A stretch of DNA of 64,000 nucleotides from Thermohalobaculum sp039805905 (GCA_039805905.1 JBDIVM010000005.1:186001-250000); one strand, 5' to 3'; numbered from the stretch's first letter, positions 1-8,953 are shown. A program made the numbers and translations. Notes: generated by a model not told the origin, from the sequence alone.

Positions 1-1091
1 CAGCGACCATTGCCGCGGTCGCATCGATCGTGGCTCCGCCGATTGCCGCAGATGGCGGCATCGCGCCCGGGCCGGACGCTGGCGATGGCCGGCGAAGCGG
101 CGGACCCCCCGGCGCGGTATCGCCGCCGGCACGCACGGACATCCGGGGCGCTGGCACTGCCCCGCCCGTCGCGGCGTCAAACCCGCCCGCGCGGTCTGCC
201 GGCCCGGCCGAGCTTGCCGCGGCAGCGGGGACCGGCGGGCCGGCGCGTCGCAGTCCGGCGGACGCAGCGGCGATGCCCGCTCGCCCTCCCGCAGCGGAAC
301 CCGCCGGACGGCCGGCCAGCGGGCAGGCGCCGCCGCCGGCATCCGCCCACGATCCGGGCGAGGGTCCGGCCACGCTTCCCGTCCCCGCGAGCGCTCCCGA
401 AGGGGCGTTCCGCGCAGTCTGGCGCGGCGCCGGCACGTCCGGCGACCCGCCGTCAGACCCGGTGCCGGAGCCGGCGACGCATTTGCCCGCCCCGCGCGAT
501 GGCCTGCCCGGCCCGATGTTGCGGGCGCCCGGCTCCCGATTGCCGGCCACAGGGTCGGAGGCGGTCAGATCCGTCACCGTGACGGCTCTTGCCGCCGGCA
601 CCAGTGCCGGTGCCGCACCGCTGCATCCTTGGGCGCTCGCGGCGCCGCTGGCGGGGGCCGACACTGCCGCTCCGGCCATTGCCGCAGCCGTCGGCCTGCA
701 GCTCGCCGCTGCCGTCACCGCCGGGCCCGGCCTGACCCGGCTCGACATGCGGCTCGACCCGCCCGAGCTCGGCCATGTCCGGATCCTGCTCGACATGGGC
801 GACGACAACCGGCTCCACGCGACCCTGATCGCGGAGCGGCCTGCCACGGGCGATCTCATGCGCCGCCATGCGGAGGTGCTCACGGCGCAGTTCCGCGAGG
901 CCGGCTTCGGCGACGTCGACCTGTCATTCCAGCAACAGCTCCCCGGCGACCGGCAGGGCCAGCGATCGGCGGGCGGGCCGGGGCCGGCACTGCCGGCCTG
1001 GCTGGCGCAGGCGGCGGCGCCGCCGCCCGGCCAGCGGCCCGCGCCGCCCCGCCCCGCAGGCGCGGACGGCACGCTCGACCTCCGGTTCTGA
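1..1091 (+). CDS. fliK: Flagellar hook-length control protein FliK, 5' end cut by window edge
   Basis: The frame is open to the left edge; the first start codon inside the window is a GTG at 30, so the true start is probably upstream. The first ~220 residues are a low-complexity Ala/Pro/Gly/Arg stretch, as expected for the variable ruler region of FliK. The C-terminal ~100 residues match the Flg_hook domain: a Leu-Asp-x-x-Leu-x-Pro-x-x-Leu-Gly core (nt ~740-780), then a strand-rich segment and a helix with regularly spaced Leu. FliK measures hook length and switches export specificity at FlhB. It lies 27 nt before flgD, the hook cap, which supports the call. N-terminal length cannot be judged. 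Confidence 0.85.
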   Translation, partial: ATIAAVASIVAPPIAADGGIAPGPDAGDGRRSGGPPGAVSPPARTDIRGAGTAPPVAASNPPARSAGPAELAAAAGTGGPARRSPADAAAMPARPPAAEPAGRPASGQAPPPASAHDPGEGPATLPVPASAPEGAFRAVWRGAGTSGDPPSDPVPEPATHLPAPRDGLPGPMLRAPGSRLPATGSEAVRSVTVTALAAGTSAGAAPLHPWALAAPLAGADTAAPAIAAAVGLQLAAAVTAGPGLTRLDMRLDPPELGHVRILLDMGDDNRLHATLIAERPATGDLMRRHAEVLTAQFREAGFGDVDLSFQQQLPGDRQGQRSAGGPGPALPAWLAQAAAPPPGQRPAPPRPAGADGTLDLRF

Positions 1092-1118
1092 CCGGCACCC
1101 AGACACGAGGCTTCCCAG

Positions 1119-1805
1119 ATGATCGTCTCTCCGCTTTCGCCGATCCTTCCCGAAACGGGCGCGGCGCCCCAGGCGACGCCGGCCGACAGCGCGCTGCGCA
1201 GCGGCGCCGACTTTCAGAGCTTCCTCGCCCTGCTTACCGCCCAGCTGCGCAACCAGGATCCGCTGCAGCCGATCGAGTCGACCCAGTTCGTCGCCCAGCT
1301 CGCGAGTTTCTCGACCGTCGAGCAGCTGATCGGCGTCAATCGCCGGCTCGACGGCCTGGCGGAGCAGGCAGGCGGCGACCAGGCCGGGCTCGCGACCTGG
1401 ATCGGCCGCTTTGCCGGGGCGGTGGACGGCCGGTTCCGGGCGACCGGCGCGCCGGTGGCGTTCGAGGTTCCCGCAGTCGCCGGCGCGATCGGCATTCGGG
1501 CCGAGGTGCTCGCGCCGGACGGAGCGCCTGTCGACAGCTTCGATCTGCCCTCCGCCGCCCGGACCTCGGGGGTCTGGGACGGTGTGGTCATGGCCGCGGT
1601 CCCCTCCGGAACCGAGCTGCGGATCGAGCTCGTCTATGCCGGGCCGGACGGCGCGATCGACCGCCGTCCGGCGCCGGTCCTGCGCGAGATCGTCGGGCTG
1701 CGCGGCACCGGCGAGGGACCGGTGTTCGATCTGGCCGATGGCGGATCCCTGCGCCCGGCCGAGATCGCATCGCTCCGGAGCACCGGGGACGGGCCGGTGC
1801 TCTGA
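1119..1805 (+). CDS. flgD: Flagellar hook assembly (cap) protein FlgD
   Basis: 228 residues, a normal FlgD length. The N-terminal capping segment carries the family signature QLRNQDPLQP at residues 42-51, followed by the conserved TQFVAQLASFSTVEQ stretch. The rest is the Tudor/FnIII-like part with typical divergent sequence. FlgD sits as a cap on the growing hook and guides FlgE polymerisation. It follows fliK on the same strand, as in many flagellar clusters, and is convergent with the minus-strand flagellar block. The last ~40 residues hold two similar segments (LRGTGEGPV and LRSTGDGPV), a small internal duplication. Confidence 0.93.
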   Translation: MIVSPLSPILPETGAAPQATPADSALRSGADFQSFLALLTAQLRNQDPLQPIESTQFVAQLASFSTVEQLIGVNRRLDGLAEQAGGDQAGLATWIGRFAGAVDGRFRATGAPVAFEVPAVAGAIGIRAEVLAPDGAPVDSFDLPSAARTSGVWDGVVMAAVPSGTELRIELVYAGPDGAIDRRPAPVLREIVGLRGTGEGPVFDLADGGSLRPAEIASLRSTGDGPVL

Positions 1806-1860
1806 GCGGCCGGGCTGGGCGCCTCCTGCTCCGGGTGCTCGCGCGGCGGCAATCCGCGGG

Positions 1861-2493
1861 TCAGAGCTCCTGGCGCATGATGTCGAAGATCAGCACCTCC
1901 ACGGTCCTGTCGCCGAGGGACCGGCGCGCCGCGTCCCGGAGCCTGCCGCGCAGCTCCGCGACCACGCGCTCGCCGGTGTAGTCGCTCGCGAACGCACCGG
2001 AGCTCGACATCGCGAAGAGCTCGCCGAGGAAGGCGTCGAGAAGCCGGGGCTCGGCGGCGTAGGCGCGCTGGGTCAGTTCCGAGGGCACGTCGAGGGCGAT
2101 GTCGAACAGCATCAGCGCCCGGGTCTGCCCACCGGCGACGACGGGCACGATGAGCTCGCGGGTGAACTTGACGTAGCTCCGGCCCTGGCCGGCGGGATCG
2201 TCGCCGGTCGCGGCCGGCCCGCCGGCGTGCCCGGCGGCCCCGTCACCGGCCTCCGCGGCGCCGTGCGATGCGTCGGCCGCGGCGCGCCCGGCGCCAGGCG
2301 CCCCGCCGGGGCCGGCGCTGCCCGGCGCGGTGTCTGCCACGGTGTCCGGTACAGCCTCCGGTACGGTCTCCGGTGCGGTGTCTGGCGCCGGTGCCGGCCC
2401 GCGCACCTCGGGCGGCGGCCGCAGCAGCGCGCCAAGCCCGAGCCCGCCGGCGGTGCCCAGCAGGACGAGGACGAGGGCGAGAACAATCCTCAC
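1861..2493 (-). CDS. FliL-like basal-body protein (first of two FliL paralogues)
   Basis: 210 residues. One N-terminal membrane helix (about residues 2-25), then a Pro/Ala/Thr/Val linker with short repeats (about 30-60), then a ~130-residue domain with the FliL pattern: YVKF...IVPVV, R-x-L-M-L-F-D-I-A-L-D-V, and a closing VEVLIFDIMRQEL, the counterpart of the FliL ending. FliL proteins ring the stator units and help torque or stator recruitment. It is the last gene of the minus-strand run, 9 nt after flgH. A second, more canonical FliL lies at 10250-10819, so this copy may be specialised. Assignment rests on pattern and context. Confidence 0.7.
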   Translation of the reverse strand: MRIVLALVLVLLGTAGGLGLGALLRPPPEVRGPAPAPDTAPETVPEAVPDTVADTAPGSAGPGGAPGAGRAAADASHGAAEAGDGAAGHAGGPAATGDDPAGQGRSYVKFTRELIVPVVAGGQTRALMLFDIALDVPSELTQRAYAAEPRLLDAFLGELFAMSSSGAFASDYTGERVVAELRGRLRDAARRSLGDRTVEVLIFDIMRQEL

Positions 2494-2502
2494 GGCACCA
2501 CC

Positions 2503-3243
2503 TCAGAAGGGCGACAGCAGATCGACGATCTGCTGGCCGTAGCGCGGCTGCTGCATGTCGGTGATCTGGCCGCGACCGCCATAGACGATCCGGGCGTCGG
2601 CGATCTTGTCGTAGGTCACGACGTTCTGCCGCGAGATGTCCTCCGGCCGCACGATGCCGCTGACCTCGAGGTCGCGCAGCTCGAAGTTGATCCGCACCTC
2701 CTGGCTGCCGCGGATCACCAGGTGCCCGTTCGGCAGAACGTCCTCGACGGTCGCCGCGAGGCGCAGCGTGACCTGCTCGTTGCGGGTAACCGAGCCGGTG
2801 CCGCTTGACGACGATTCCCCGGCGGCGCTCACCGCCGGGTCCAGCGTCGCGTCGCCCGGAAGCAGCTTCTCGGCGATCTCGGTGAGCCCGTAGAGCGCGC
2901 CGATCGTCACACTGTCGTCGCCGCTGCGGCCCCGGGTGGTCGCGTTGCGGATCCTTGCCTCGTCGTCGATCTCGATCGACACGGTCACGATGTCGCCGCG
3001 GCGGCGCGCGCGACGGTCGCCGAACAGCGAGTGCGGACCCGACTGCCAGAGCGAGCCGGTGGTGCCCGTGTCCGGCGGCGGGGGCGGCGGCGGTACCATG
3101 GCGATGCGCTCGGGCGCCGGCGGCAGCACCGCGAGGTCCCGGGTGCCCGGGGGCGTCAGGCTCGGGGGCCTGCCCAGATGGTCAAGCTGCCCGTTGCAGC
3201 CGGCGAGCCCCGCGAGGCCAAGCAGGAAGAGGCGCCGGATCAT
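2503..3243 (-). CDS. flgH: Flagellar L-ring protein FlgH
   Basis: 246 residues. It begins with a lipoprotein signal whose lipobox LAGC places the lipidated Cys at residue 16. The mature part has the FlgH signature: SLWQSGPHSLFGDRRARRRGDIVTV near residues 65-90, an N-A-T-T-R segment, and the end GRGQITDMQQPRYGQQIVDLLSPF-like tail. FlgH forms the outer-membrane L-ring around the rod. Its ATG overlaps the flgA stop by 4 nt (ATGA), so the two are probably translationally coupled. Confidence 0.95.
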   Translation of the reverse strand: MIRRLFLLGLAGLAGCNGQLDHLGRPPSLTPPGTRDLAVLPPAPERIAMVPPPPPPPDTGTTGSLWQSGPHSLFGDRRARRRGDIVTVSIEIDDEARIRNATTRGRSGDDSVTIGALYGLTEIAEKLLPGDATLDPAVSAAGESSSSGTGSVTRNEQVTLRLAATVEDVLPNGHLVIRGSQEVRINFELRDLEVSGIVRPEDISRQNVVTYDKIADARIVYGGRGQITDMQQPRYGQQIVDLLSPF

Positions 3244-3755
3244 CTGCGCACCTCCACGGTCGCGGCAGCGATGACCTCCCCGCTCACGGTCCGGTGCGAG
3301 ACGAGATTCATCACCCGCACCGTCTCGCCCTGGCCGCCTGAATCGAGGGCCCGTCCTTCGCTGCGGATGCCAAGCCCGCCCTCGCGGAAGATCATCGCCA
3401 CCAGGCTGTTGCGGCGCACCAGAACCGGCGGCCCGAGATCGGCGCGGTCGACCGGACGGCCGGCGTAGACCGCCTGCCGGGTCTCGAGCCCGACAAGGGC
3501 TTCCGCCCGCGCGCGCAGGTCCGCGCCGGCCTGTTGTGGCAGGACGAGATCGGCCGCGGCGATCACGGTTCCCGGCGGGAGGGTCCGGGCGGCCCGGATC
3601 TCACCGGTCCGGATCGCACCAGCCTGGACCTCACCGGCCCGGACCTCACCGGCTCCGATCCCGGCCCGGATCCCGGCCCCGGACTGCAGCACCGCGAGCG
3701 CGGCGAGCGCGAGCGCGCCCGCGCCGGCCCGGACCCGGCATCGGAACCCGCGCAT
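3240..3755 (-). CDS. flgA: P-ring assembly chaperone FlgA
   Basis: 171 residues: signal peptide (about 1-25), a repeat-rich spacer, then the SAF-type FlgA domain (TLPPGTVIAAADLVL near 58-72; GLETRQAVYAGRPV; LVRRNSLVAMIFREGGL; and VRVMNL..RTVSGEV near the C-terminus). FlgA is a periplasmic chaperone for P-ring protein FlgI. The spacer, residues ~27-55 (nt 3591-3677), is a run of near-identical 4-5 residue units (AGIR, AGIG, AGEVR, AGEVQ, AGAIR, TGEIR), absent from ordinary FlgA proteins as far as I know. It lies 2 nt after flgG and overlaps flgH by 4 nt. Confidence 0.9.
   Translation of the reverse strand: MRGFRCRVRAGAGALALAALAVLQSGAGIRAGIGAGEVRAGEVQAGAIRTGEIRAARTLPPGTVIAAADLVLPQQAGADLRARAEALVGLETRQAVYAGRPVDRADLGPPVLVRRNSLVAMIFREGGLGIRSEGRALDSGGQGETVRVMNLVSHRTVSGEVIAAATVEVRR
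3591..3677 (-). repeat. Short tandem repeat inside flgA
   Basis: Degenerate 12- and 15-nt units on the minus strand, typified by GGTGAGGTCCGGGCC, encode AGEVR-like pentapeptides between the signal peptide and the FlgA domain. All units keep the reading frame. The spacing suggests slippage-prone DNA that can lengthen or shorten the spacer without a frameshift. Confidence 0.8.
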
Positions 3756-3757
3756 GG

Positions 3758-4543
3758 TCAGCGGATCCGGCTGGCGGCGGACAGCATCTCGTCGGCCGCC
3801 GCCATGACCCGCGAGTTCAGCTCATAGCCGCGCTGCGCCTCGATCAGCTCGGTGATCTCGGCGACCACGTCGACCGAGCTGCTCTCCAGGAACGATTGCC
3901 TGAGCGTTCCGCGCCCTTCGGTGCCGGGCACGCCCGAGAGCGGCGGCCCCGAGGCCGCGGTCTCGAGGAACAGGTTGTCGCCGACCGCCTCGAGGCCGCG
4001 CTGGTTGACGAAGGTTGCGAGGCTGAGCGCGCCGAGCTGCTGCAGGTCCACCTGCCCGTCGAAGCGGGCGAAGATCGTGCCGTCCGGATTGATCACCACC
4101 TCGCGCGCGTCCTCGGGCACGGTGATGCCCGGCGCGATCTGGTAGCCGTCCGAGGTCACCAGCAGGCCCTCGCCGGTGAGCTTGAGGGCACCGTCGCGCG
4201 TGTAGGCGGTCTCGCCGGAGGGCAGCTCGACCTCGAAATACCCCTCGCCTGCCACCGCGACGTCGAGCTGGCCGCCGGTCTGGCGCAGGGTGCCCTCGCG
4301 CACTTCCATCGACACCGCCGCGGGCCGGACTCCGAGGCCGAGCTGGACGCCCGCCGGCAGCACCTCGCCGGTAAGCGCGGTGATCGCGCCGGGGGTGCGC
4401 AGCTGCTGGTAGTGCAGATCGGCGAACTCGGCGCGCCGGGCGTTGTAACCCGTCGTCGACATGTTGGCGATGTTGTTGGCCGTCACGTCGACGCGCATCT
4501 GCTGGGCGGCCATCCCGGTCGCCGCGATCTTCAGGGCCTGCAT
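3758..4543 (-). CDS. flgG: Flagellar distal rod protein FlgG
   Basis: 261 residues from the ATG at 4543, chosen because it gives the canonical rod-protein start MQALKIAATGM and follows a GGAAAGGA ribosome site. The frame runs upstream but that part is unconserved. The N-terminal rod motif is NNIANMSTTGYNARRAEF (about 22-39); the central D1/D2 region has GQLDVAVAGEGYFEV and a TRDGALKLTGEG motif. The C-terminal heptad end is SSVDVVAEITELIEAQRGYE. FlgG polymerises into the distal rod. Downstream of flgF with 70 nt between. Confidence 0.96.
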   Translation of the reverse strand: MQALKIAATGMAAQQMRVDVTANNIANMSTTGYNARRAEFADLHYQQLRTPGAITALTGEVLPAGVQLGLGVRPAAVSMEVREGTLRQTGGQLDVAVAGEGYFEVELPSGETAYTRDGALKLTGEGLLVTSDGYQIAPGITVPEDAREVVINPDGTIFARFDGQVDLQQLGALSLATFVNQRGLEAVGDNLFLETAASGPPLSGVPGTEGRGTLRQSFLESSSVDVVAEITELIEAQRGYELNSRVMAAADEMLSAASRIR

Positions 4544-4613
4544 GCGTTTTTCCTTTCCGTTCCGTGGTCGCGGTCCGTGGTGTCTCCCGGTCGCTTCCGC
4601 TCGCTCGCGCCGG

Positions 4614-5333
4614 TCAGGCGCGCTGGCCGAGCCGGGTGATGGTGTCGCGCACCCGCTCGTCGGCATCGTCGAGCAGGCCCTGCGAGGCCTCGTAGGCGCG
4701 GCTGACCTCGATCATTCGGGCGATCTCGGCAACCGGATCGACATTCGATGCCTCGAGCGCTCCCTGGCGGAGGCGGGGTGCCTCGATCCGGGCATATCCG
4801 GCGAGCGGCCGGAACGATACGGCGCCGGCCCGCTCCAGCGTCTCCGGCGGCGCATCGACGACGGCGAGCCGCGCGACCGGCGCGCCGTCGGCCGAGACCG
4901 CCCCGTCGGGGGCGATGCCGATCGCAGCCGCGTCGGGCGGCAGGAAGACCGGCGCCCCGCCATCGTCGAGCACGCTCGCGCCGTCGGGCGTGACCAATAT
5001 CCCGTCGGCCGAGCGCTGGAACGCGCCGGCCCGGCTCAGCACGACGCCGGGGCCGGACTGCAGCACGAAGAAGCCGGGCCCCTCGATGGCGAGGTCGAGC
5101 TCGCCGCCGGTCAGCGACAGGGCACCGGGCCGCTCGTCGGCGAAGCGGGCACGGAGGTCGGCCATGGACAGGCTCTGCGCCGGGGCGATCCGGCGCAGAT
5201 ACTCGGCGAAGACCAGCCCCTCGCGGCGGTAGCCCGTGGTCGCGAGGTTGGCGACATTGTTGGCGATCGCGGTCAGCTCGCGGCCGAGCCCGATCTGGCG
5301 GTTCAGCGCGAGGTGGGAGATCGTGTCATCCAT
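4614..5333 (-). CDS. flgF: Flagellar proximal rod protein FlgF
   Basis: 239 residues. Rod-protein N-terminus with NNVANLATTGYRREG near residues 26-40, central LDLAIEGPGFFVLQ, and the C-terminal helix ASNVDPVAEIARMIEVSRAYE. It is shorter than FlgG and paired with it, as usual for FlgF. Its start overlaps the end of the upstream 897-residue gene by 8 nt, which ties that unusual gene to the rod operon. Confidence 0.93.
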   Translation of the reverse strand: MDDTISHLALNRQIGLGRELTAIANNVANLATTGYRREGLVFAEYLRRIAPAQSLSMADLRARFADERPGALSLTGGELDLAIEGPGFFVLQSGPGVVLSRAGAFQRSADGILVTPDGASVLDDGGAPVFLPPDAAAIGIAPDGAVSADGAPVARLAVVDAPPETLERAGAVSFRPLAGYARIEAPRLRQGALEASNVDPVAEIARMIEVSRAYEASQGLLDDADERVRDTITRLGQRA

Positions 5334-8019
5334 CGTGCAGCAACTCCGCTATGATCCGGGCTTCCGCGGCAACCGGCGCGAGATAGGCGCCGACCGCCTC
5401 GGGCGAGGGTTCCTCGGACAATGAAGCGGGGGCGGCAAACAGCGCGCCGATCGCCTCCTCCGCGCCCGGCAGGCCGGCGGCAAGCCGGGACGCCGCCTCG
5501 GGCGGGGAGGTCGCGCCCGCGCTCCGGGCCGCGATGGCGAGCCGCAGGGTCGCCTGCAGGGCCGCCTGCAGTTCCGCCCCGCTGGAAGCGCCGCCAGCCG
5601 ATCCGCCGTCCGGTGCCGCCGCCCCCAGCGCCTCGGCTGCCCGCGGCCAGTCCCCTGCCGCCCAGGCGATGCGCGCGATCTCGTCCGGCGGCGCCCCGAG
5701 GCTGCCGAGCCGGGCAAGTGCGATCGCCGCCTCGCCGCGCCGGACGGCAAGACCGGCCTCGGTGCGCGCCCGGGCCGCCCCCGGATCGAGCGCCGCAGCA
5801 AGTCGTGCGGCCGCACCGTCGTCGCCGGTCCGCAGATAGGCCTCGGCAAGGTCGGCCGTGATCGCGCCGGCAGCGAGATCGCCGGGTCTGAGCACGGCCT
5901 CGGCAAGCCGCGGCGCGCCGAGACGGAGATAGGAGCGCGCAAGGGCCAGGCGGAAGCCGGGATCGGCGAGCGACGGGGCGAAATGGGCCGGATCGGCATC
6001 GTACCGGGCGGCCAGGGGCAGTTCGGACTCCCGCACCGGCAGCTCGCGCTCGAGCCGGGCGAGCGCATTGCTGTAGGCTGCCTCGCCGACCTCGCCCGCC
6101 TCGCGTCCGTGACGCAGGAGATCGAAGGCCGCATCCCGGCCGATGACCCAGCCGGTGAGTTCCGCCTCGGCTAGGAACGCATGCTCGCCCTCGGGTGTTC
6201 CGCGGCCGGCAAGAGCCAGCGCCCCGAGATCAAGGCGCAGCGGATCCCCTGCCGAGCGGTCGCGCCCCAGTTCGGCGAGGCGGATCAGTGCCTCGGTTCC
6301 GGCCGCGCCGCGGGCGCGCCGAAGCAGCGCGAGCTGCACGAGTTCGGCGTCCCGGTCGCCGCGGGCGCGGGCCAGCCGCGCCTCGAGCAGGGCGAGGTTC
6401 CCGGCGGCCTCCGGATCCCCGGGCCGGACCGCGCGCTTCGCCATCGCGCGCATCCGTTCGGCGACATCCCAGCGGCCGCTGGCCGCCGCAGCCAGGCCAA
6501 GGCGAGCCGCCACGGTTCCGCGCAGGCCGCGTGCCATCTGCTCGAGCGCACCGAGCGCCTCGACCTCCGGCACGACGGCCGCGTCGGGGCGACCCGCGAG
6601 CGCGGCCGACACCGCCTGCCAGAGCCCGTGCTGCCCGCGGCAGCCTGGAACGGCGAGCAGGCCGGGTCCGGGCAGGGCGACGCCTTCGGCCAGCCGGCCG
6701 AGGGCGGCGATCAGCGGCGCCTCGCGCGCCGCCGGAGCGAAGTCGGCGACCACCCGCTCGGCCTCGATCCCCAGGCCATGGGCAAGGTAGAGCCGCGCAA
6801 GCTCAAGGGCCGTCTGCTCGTTTGCGCGATCGAACTCGCCGACCAGGGTCTGCCGGAGCCGGCCGAGCTCGGCCGCGAACCGGCCTGCGGGCAACGGGTC
6901 CGGGAGCAGGAAGTCCCGGTCATCGAGGCAGCGGCCGGCCGGTGCCGCGAGCGCCGCGGCGAGCGCGGCGCCGGCGGCGCCGTCCCCGGCGGTCTCTGCC
7001 GCCAGCGGAGAGGGGCGCTCGCCGCCGCCTTCCGGCAGGGCGTCGTCCGCCGCCGTGTGCTCCACGGCCGGCGTCGGGTCGCCGCCGGGCTGCGGCGCCC
7101 CCGCTGCCGGTTCGGTCGGTTGTAGCCCGCCTGCCTCGGTCGCCGGTGACACCGGCGCAAGGTCCTCGACGGGCGCGCCTTCGGCGGCGGCAGCCGTGCC
7201 GGCCACCGCTTCCGCCGCCGCGGACTCCGGCCCCGGCGCTGCGTCCGGCGCCGATCCGTCGTCCGGGACGACCGGCCCTGCCGGCAGATCCGCCGCGTCG
7301 GGCGCAGTTGTGTCCGCCGCATCCGCCTGCAGCTCGACAAGACCGGCATCCGCGGCGCGGCGCAGTTCCGAGAGCAGCCGGGCACGGGTCTCCTCAATCG
7401 GCCCCGGGGCGCCGGTGATCGCTGCGGACGCGGTCGCGGCGGCCTCCCGCCGTGGCGGCTCTGGAGCGATCCGGGGAGCCGCCGCGCTCACCGGGCCCGC
7501 CACCTCCGCGACCGTCGGGAAACCGACGATGTCGATGAACAGGCGCGTCCCGTCGCCCTGTACCGCTACCCTGCAGTCACAGCCGAGACGCAGCCGGAGG
7601 CGGGATGCCTCCCCGTCCGAGCCGCTCTCCACGGTCTCGACGGTTTCCGGCTGCAACGTGCCGGCAAGAGTGGCCGTGGCGATATCGACCACGGCACCCG
7701 GAAAGGCAATCTCGACGCTGCGGCCGTCCTGGCGCACGCGCCAGCCGCCCGCGGGCCAGTAGGCAAGCTCGAGACGGGCGGGGTTGCCAGCCGCGAGCGT
7801 CAGTTCCGCAGCCACGCCCGCCGCGGCTGGGCCCGATGCGACCGCCGCGGCCAGCAAGGCGAACGCAACGCGAGATGACGCCCGCAGACCCTGCATGCGC
7901 ATACCCTGCGCAAGCCACCCTGGAGCGAGCGGCGCCGGAGCGAACGGCGCCGGACTCGCCCCGGCTCTCCGCCGCGCCCGGCCGGCGGCGCCGCCGCGGA
8001 GATCTGCCACCCGCGTCAT
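5326..8019 (-). CDS. Large exported TPR-type motility protein (MotC/MotK-like by context)
   Basis: 897 residues. The start at 8019 forms an ATGA overlap with the motA stop and follows a strong GGGAGAGG site; a start at 7902 or 7896 would put the signal peptide (about residues 43-67) at the very N-terminus. After it come an AMIN-like beta domain (about 70-170, ending in TRLFIDIVGFP), a Pro/Ala/Gly-rich linker (about 190-360), and a ~500-residue all-helical, Ala-rich TPR-like solenoid (ELARLYLAHGLG, AYLRTGDDGAAARL). The protein is predicted periplasmic. Position between motA and flgF recalls alphaproteobacterial periplasmic motor proteins such as MotC (Sinorhizobium) and MotK (Rhodobacter), but homology is not shown. 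Confidence 0.6.
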   Translation of the reverse strand: MTRVADLRGGAAGRARRRAGASPAPFAPAPLAPGWLAQGMRMQGLRASSRVAFALLAAAVASGPAAAGVAAELTLAAGNPARLELAYWPAGGWRVRQDGRSVEIAFPGAVVDIATATLAGTLQPETVETVESGSDGEASRLRLRLGCDCRVAVQGDGTRLFIDIVGFPTVAEVAGPVSAAAPRIAPEPPRREAAATASAAITGAPGPIEETRARLLSELRRAADAGLVELQADAADTTAPDAADLPAGPVVPDDGSAPDAAPGPESAAAEAVAGTAAAAEGAPVEDLAPVSPATEAGGLQPTEPAAGAPQPGGDPTPAVEHTAADDALPEGGGERPSPLAAETAGDGAAGAALAAALAAPAGRCLDDRDFLLPDPLPAGRFAAELGRLRQTLVGEFDRANEQTALELARLYLAHGLGIEAERVVADFAPAAREAPLIAALGRLAEGVALPGPGLLAVPGCRGQHGLWQAVSAALAGRPDAAVVPEVEALGALEQMARGLRGTVAARLGLAAAASGRWDVAERMRAMAKRAVRPGDPEAAGNLALLEARLARARGDRDAELVQLALLRRARGAAGTEALIRLAELGRDRSAGDPLRLDLGALALAGRGTPEGEHAFLAEAELTGWVIGRDAAFDLLRHGREAGEVGEAAYSNALARLERELPVRESELPLAARYDADPAHFAPSLADPGFRLALARSYLRLGAPRLAEAVLRPGDLAAGAITADLAEAYLRTGDDGAAARLAAALDPGAARARTEAGLAVRRGEAAIALARLGSLGAPPDEIARIAWAAGDWPRAAEALGAAAPDGGSAGGASSGAELQAALQATLRLAIAARSAGATSPPEAASRLAAGLPGAEEAIGALFAAPASLSEEPSPEAVGAYLAPVAAEARIIAELLHDG

Positions 8020-8882
8020 GCCGCCTCTCCCGCCGCCTTGATCGCGGCCTCGAGCTCCGTGAAGCTTGGCCGGACCGCCTTCGGCAGGTTCTGTCGCGCG
8101 ACCTCGACGCAGATCTGCGGGCTGTGCTTGTGGAGATTGGCGACCAGGGTATCCCGGATCAGCTCGTAGAACTTGTGATCTGCCTCGGCAAGAGCTTTGA
8201 TCTTGCTGGAAAATGGCCCGACGAGCCCATAGGACAGGAAAACCCCGAGGAAGGTGCCGACCAGGGCGCCGCCAATCAGCTTTCCGAGGATCTCCGGCGG
8301 CTGGTCGATCGAGGCCATGGTCTTGATCACGCCCAGCACCGCGGCGACGATGCCGAGTGCGGGCAGCCCATCGGACATGGATTGCAGCGCATGGGCCGAA
8401 TGGAGGCTGTACTGCAGGCGGCCCTCGAGCTGCTTGTCCAGCATGTCGGACAGCTGATGCGGATCGTCATAGTTCATGGAGCCCATGCGGATCGTGTCGC
8501 AGATCATCGAAACAGCGGTGCTATCCGAGAGTATTCGTGGATAGGCCTGGAAGATCGGGGACCCGGCCGGCTCCTCGATATGCGCTTCCACCGCCACCGG
8601 GTCGCGACGCGCGATCCTGATCAGGGTGAAGAGCAGGCAGAGCAGGTCCTGGTAGTCGTCGCGCTTCCAGCTCGCGCCCTTGAAGACCCGCGTGACGTCC
8701 TTCAGCGTGTGCTTGATGGTCGCCGCGTCGTTGCCGATGGCGAAGGCACCGACGGCGGCGCCGCCGATGATCATCAGCTCGAACGGCAGGGCATGGAGAA
8801 TGATCGCCATCTTCCCGCCGGCTGCCAGGTAGCCGCCGAACACCATCACGATGACGGTCAGGATGCCGACAATGCTGCCCAT
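8016..8882 (-). CDS. motA: Flagellar motor stator protein MotA
   Basis: 288 residues with four membrane segments: residues ~4-22, ~32-52, ~165-190 and ~200-222. The signature DGLPALGIVAAVLGVI of the third helix and the GKLIGGALVGTFLGVFLSYG of the fourth match the proton-type MotA family; the cytoplasmic loop between helices 2 and 3 contains the conserved SMICDTIRMGSMNY-type stretch. MotA pairs with MotB to form the torque-generating channel, but motB is not in this window. It is coupled to the TPR gene by an ATGA overlap and preceded by a 120-nt gap with the motif at 8943-8953. Confidence 0.95.
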   Translation of the reverse strand: MGSIVGILTVIVMVFGGYLAAGGKMAIILHALPFELMIIGGAAVGAFAIGNDAATIKHTLKDVTRVFKGASWKRDDYQDLLCLLFTLIRIARRDPVAVEAHIEEPAGSPIFQAYPRILSDSTAVSMICDTIRMGSMNYDDPHQLSDMLDKQLEGRLQYSLHSAHALQSMSDGLPALGIVAAVLGVIKTMASIDQPPEILGKLIGGALVGTFLGVFLSYGLVGPFSSKIKALAEADHKFYELIRDTLVANLHKHSPQICVEVARQNLPKAVRPSFTELEAAIKAAGEAA

Positions 8883-8942
8883 GCTGCCTTTCGTCTCGCG
8901 ATGCTTCCGCCGCGCCCCGCGTCACCGGCAGCAATAGGCGGA

Positions 8943-8953
8943 AACGGTTTAGG
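8943..8953 (-). promoter_or_regulatory. CCTAAACCGTT motif upstream of motA
   Basis: The minus strand reads CCTAAACCGTT, ending 60 nt before the motA ATG. The same 11-mer in the same orientation occurs 75 nt before fliF (10843-10853). This is direct sequence identity; a regulatory role is inferred. Confidence 0.35.
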
